Position numbers and translations under genes: made by a program. Below are positions 61,843 to 64,000 of a stretch of 64,000 nt of DNA, in pieces. A model generated the notes under the pieces. The model was given only the letters and a program-made list of their open reading frames with translations, did no database searches and had not been told where the DNA came from. How positions within the stretch are numbered: position 1 is the stretch's first letter; each line of letters begins with the position of its first letter. Where the stretch lies: positions 62,001-126,000 of the forward strand of contig CBFHKO010000002.1 in the NCBI GenBank assembly GCA_965656445.1. The letters run 5' to 3'. The DNA is from JAHEJA01 sp965656445. Lineage in GTDB: Bacteria; Pseudomonadota; Alphaproteobacteria; Rhodobacterales; Rhodobacteraceae.

Positions 61843-62009
61843 TTTGAAATGGCCTCTTCTAGCTCTGCTTCGGCGCGCGCTAACTGTGAGAGCTTTTCTT
61901 CTAAATCAATTTCTGATCCTTCACAGCCATCTATATTGGCCTGAAGGTCGTCTGCGCGTTTTGTTATAGCCGACAGAGATAATTGTAGCGTGGTAATGGA
62001 CAGGGTCAT
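61830..62009 (-). CDS. Small coiled-coil protein
   Basis: 59 residues, helical, heptads D-L-E-E-K-L-S-Q-L-A-R-A-E-A-E-L-E-E-A-I. ATG 62009; weak ribosome site. It overlaps the hydratase stop by 13 bp. Plausible gene by codon use and length; function unknown. Confidence 0.45.
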   Translation of the reverse strand: MTLSITTLQLSLSAITKRADDLQANIDGCEGSEIDLEEKLSQLARAEAELEEAISNHKG

Positions 62010-62346
62010 GAAAAAGCCAACTCGTAAAAAAATAGATAAAATATTGTCAAATTTGTATGCCGTTATTTGGCGAGGGATATTACATTGAGGCGAGTTTAAA
62101 ACAACTCAGTGGCGAGTCAACAGATTCGCAGTGTCAACTGTTGAAACCTATGCCCTTGCTCATAAGCTTGAAACTTTGGTTCTGCATCCGAAAATAGGTT
62201 TCCAGGGACCTTTCAAAACCGAAAATGATTGATGCTTGGAGGTCTACGAATGATGGCCAAAGTGAAACAGACGAATTTAGTAGCCCGTCCCAGATGATAG
62301 GTGATTTGCGTTTGCTTCTCTCAAATGATGCGCCTACGCTGCGCTC
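62010..62346. other. Intergenic, nothing supported
   Basis: No frame with a ribosome site or recognisable content. A minus-strand frame here overlaps the GFA gene and is a shadow. Confidence 0.5.
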
Positions 62347-62805
62347 ATGACAGCAAACTACACGGGAAAATGCCTTTGCGGCAATGTTACTTACACAGCC
62401 AATGGGGCGCCCGTCGTTGTGGCTCAATGCCATTGCGAAGAGTGTCGCCGACTGAGCGGAACCGGACATACCGTTGGAGCTATGTTCCGTGCCAAAGTGG
62501 TTGAAGTCAGTGGAAAGCTGAGTGAATTCAGGTATACATCTGGCAAGGGCGCGACAGTTACCAAAGAGTTTTGCGCTGAGTGTGGTAGCCCAATATTTGG
62601 GAAAAATACGCGGATGCCAGACCATCTAACGCTGTCTCTTGGTACTATGGATGATGCAACCGGGCTTGATATTGAGGTTGTCATATTTGAACGCGATAGA
62701 CTTCATTGGGATCAGCTAGGGGAAGACGTTATTTCATTTGCCGCACAACCAGATTGGAAGCCCGAAAGCTATGCCGTGACAGGTAAAACTGATTTCGACA
62801 TGTAG
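62347..62805 (+). CDS. GFA-family protein (glutathione-dependent formaldehyde-activating-like)
   Basis: 152 residues. Zinc Cys set: C-L-C-G, C-H-C-E-E-C and F-C-A-E-C-G. This family has a zinc-bound fold; individual members seldom have proven activity on formaldehyde. Stand-alone. No clear ribosome site. Confidence 0.85.
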   Translation: MTANYTGKCLCGNVTYTANGAPVVVAQCHCEECRRLSGTGHTVGAMFRAKVVEVSGKLSEFRYTSGKGATVTKEFCAECGSPIFGKNTRMPDHLTLSLGTMDDATGLDIEVVIFERDRLHWDQLGEDVISFAAQPDWKPESYAVTGKTDFDM

Positions 62806-63312
62806 TTTTGTTGTCATCGATCCAACTGTAGCGAATGTCTGGAATGTTCTAATTGCCGCCCGTCGTTCCTAGTTTATGGAGCAATTTGTTAGATGTAAAA
62901 CACGAGCTTTAGAAAAAGTTTCAGGGGACAATTTCTGATAGATTTGAGCCATGACCCTAAGCTAAAAGGCGTGATTATCCCAAGTGATATGCGGCAAAAC
63001 TGTGTCAAATTCGCCGCGCTTTTTAAGCTTTCCTTCTAAATTTTAGGTCAATGAATTTCACCGAAAAATTTGCTTGGCATCTCATGGAAAATACATCAAG
63101 TGAAATTAAGTAATTGTAATTATTTAATAAAATTGCATATCTGATAAAAATTCCGAAAATTTCCCCTAATTGGAAATTCGTCAAAATAATGCCCCTTTGG
63201 ATATTTTTTGAAAAAAATGGACTAGCGATACTGGCGGAAATTATGTATCCATACTCTCAATAATAAAAATTTTGGTCCAACGAGGCCATATTGAGGTAGA
63301 GTGGTAAAGGTT
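62806..63312. other. Long A+T-rich leader before the adhesin gene
   Basis: About 500 bp without a gene, A+T-rich with A and T runs in 63050-63250. It probably contains the promoter and regulation of the adhesin. No specific site recognised. Confidence 0.4.
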
Positions 63313-64000
63313 ATGCAAGCGATTGATTTCGTCGTACGAGGACGTGCGGGCACCGTACAGCGTTCAACTGTAACAGGTGAAGCAGGAAATTCAGAAATTT
63401 ATCTAGGATCCGATCAGCAAGTGTCGCTGAACCTGAGTCAACATCAGGTCGCGAATTATGCACGATCTGGCTCTGATCTTCAGATTGTCTTGGCGGATGG
63501 GCGCACCATCACGTTGGCTGATTACTTCGGCAGCGACGCCAACAGAGTATTCATCAGCTCAGACGGTATGATCACCGAGGTCACATTCATCGATGGTGGT
63601 GACGGTGTCTTGTTTGGCAATTATGCGTCGGGCGAAGAGTGGGGCAAATGGAGCCCATCTCAAGACTTGGTTTTCTACGAAGAAGCCAACCCGATTGGCA
63701 TCGCTCAGGCGCCAGTTGAAACATATGGCGAAGAGACGGTATCCATGCTTGGTGCTGGCATGCTGCTTGCGCCAGGATTGCTCGGGACAGGTGCGGCAAC
63801 AGTCGGTGCAGTTGTTGGTGGCGCGGCCCTTGTTGGCGCAGTTGCTGGCGGCGGCGGTGGCGGTGAAGGCAATGTTGTTGAGCCAACCAAAGTGCCCCCA
63901 ACGGTCGTTGACAAAGATGTTGAACTGGGTGGCGATGAGTTAACAACAGAAGAAGAAGTGGTCACGATCACCGGTACAGGTGAGCCTGGCGCCACTGTCG
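63313..64000 (+). CDS. BapA-type large adhesin, N-terminal part, 3' end outside window
   Basis: At least 229 codons, open to the edge. ATG 63313 is preceded by AAAGG. Residues about 1-100 match the BapA prefix domain (D-F-V-V-R-G-R-A-G, V-A-N-Y-A-R-S-G-S-D-L, D-Y-F); a Gly/Ala-rich hydrophobic segment follows at about 165-185 and then an acidic linker with the first Ig-like repeat (T-I-T-G-T-G-E-P-G-A-T-V). In relatives dozens of such repeats follow and the protein is exported by a type I system. Surface adhesin for biofilm. Confidence 0.85.
   Translation, partial: MQAIDFVVRGRAGTVQRSTVTGEAGNSEIYLGSDQQVSLNLSQHQVANYARSGSDLQIVLADGRTITLADYFGSDANRVFISSDGMITEVTFIDGGDGVLFGNYASGEEWGKWSPSQDLVFYEEANPIGIAQAPVETYGEETVSMLGAGMLLAPGLLGTGAATVGAVVGGAALVGAVAGGGGGGEGNVVEPTKVPPTVVDKDVELGGDELTTEEEVVTITGTGEPGATV

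Overview
The window reads as a piece of an alphaproteobacterial chromosome, most likely the Roseobacter group of Rhodobacteraceae. Evidence: the order murA, DUF2948, hisD, UPF0262, low-molecular-weight phosphatase; phaA/phbB; rpmH-rnpA-yidD; tctDE facing tctCBA; and a BapA-type adhesin N-terminus at the right edge. The left 17.3 kb is visibly richer in A+T, full of small unknown genes and broken genes, and ends at a tRNA-Arg(ACG) gene whose 3' end faces it. I read it as an integrative island. The rest is ordinary chromosome with one IS3 insertion.

Island (1-17.3 kb): a tyrosine integrase cut by the window edge; a small gene present twice (about 96 percent identical, with an identical 50-bp leader); an IS3 remnant; an HxlR-type regulator with its own palindrome; then a 4.4-kb run of small genes (4-TM protein, cupin, SnoaL-like protein, several dimeric alpha/beta-barrel-like proteins, a dead isomerase). 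Three copies of one palindrome, GTACA-N5-TGTAC, precede transcription units of this run. The 3' end of the integrase gene recurs at 8.2 kb as a 187-bp direct repeat and truncates the isomerase gene. The second half holds a membrane protein, a winged-helix protein, three secreted or lipid-anchored proteins, a DUF1330 protein, a row of tiny membrane and zinc-ribbon genes and, next to the tRNA, a replicon-like module: an HUH-type replication initiator split by an in-frame TAA, an AlpA-type excisionase and two small genes.

Chromosome, first part (17.4-35.7 kb): histidine kinase, mercuric-reductase-like flavoprotein and DedA-like membrane protein; rpmH-rnpA-yidD-ttcA; a degenerate GGDEF protein and an EAL protein; an rRNA methyltransferase; D-2-hydroxyacid dehydrogenase; phbB and phaA for polyhydroxybutyrate; tag; an RTX-repeat protein; rpsD; hisC-tyrA-extensin operon; thioesterase.

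Chromosome, second part (35.9-64 kb): a solute-binding protein with a TctDE-type two-component system, divergent from an operon for a tripartite tricarboxylate transporter, a class III CoA-transferase, a citrate-synthase-fold lyase with its His/His/Asp triad, and an AbrB-family membrane protein. Together these suggest uptake, CoA activation and cleavage of a tricarboxylate. Then a PHP phosphoesterase, an acyl-CoA ligase destroyed by an IS3 element, a sulfatase divergent from a Crp/Fnr regulator, a transglutaminase-like protein, an alpha/beta hydrolase, tRNA-Thr, the murA-hisD-UPF0262 operon with an inserted methyltransferase, a class V aminotransferase, two leucine-catabolism genes and the start of a large adhesin.
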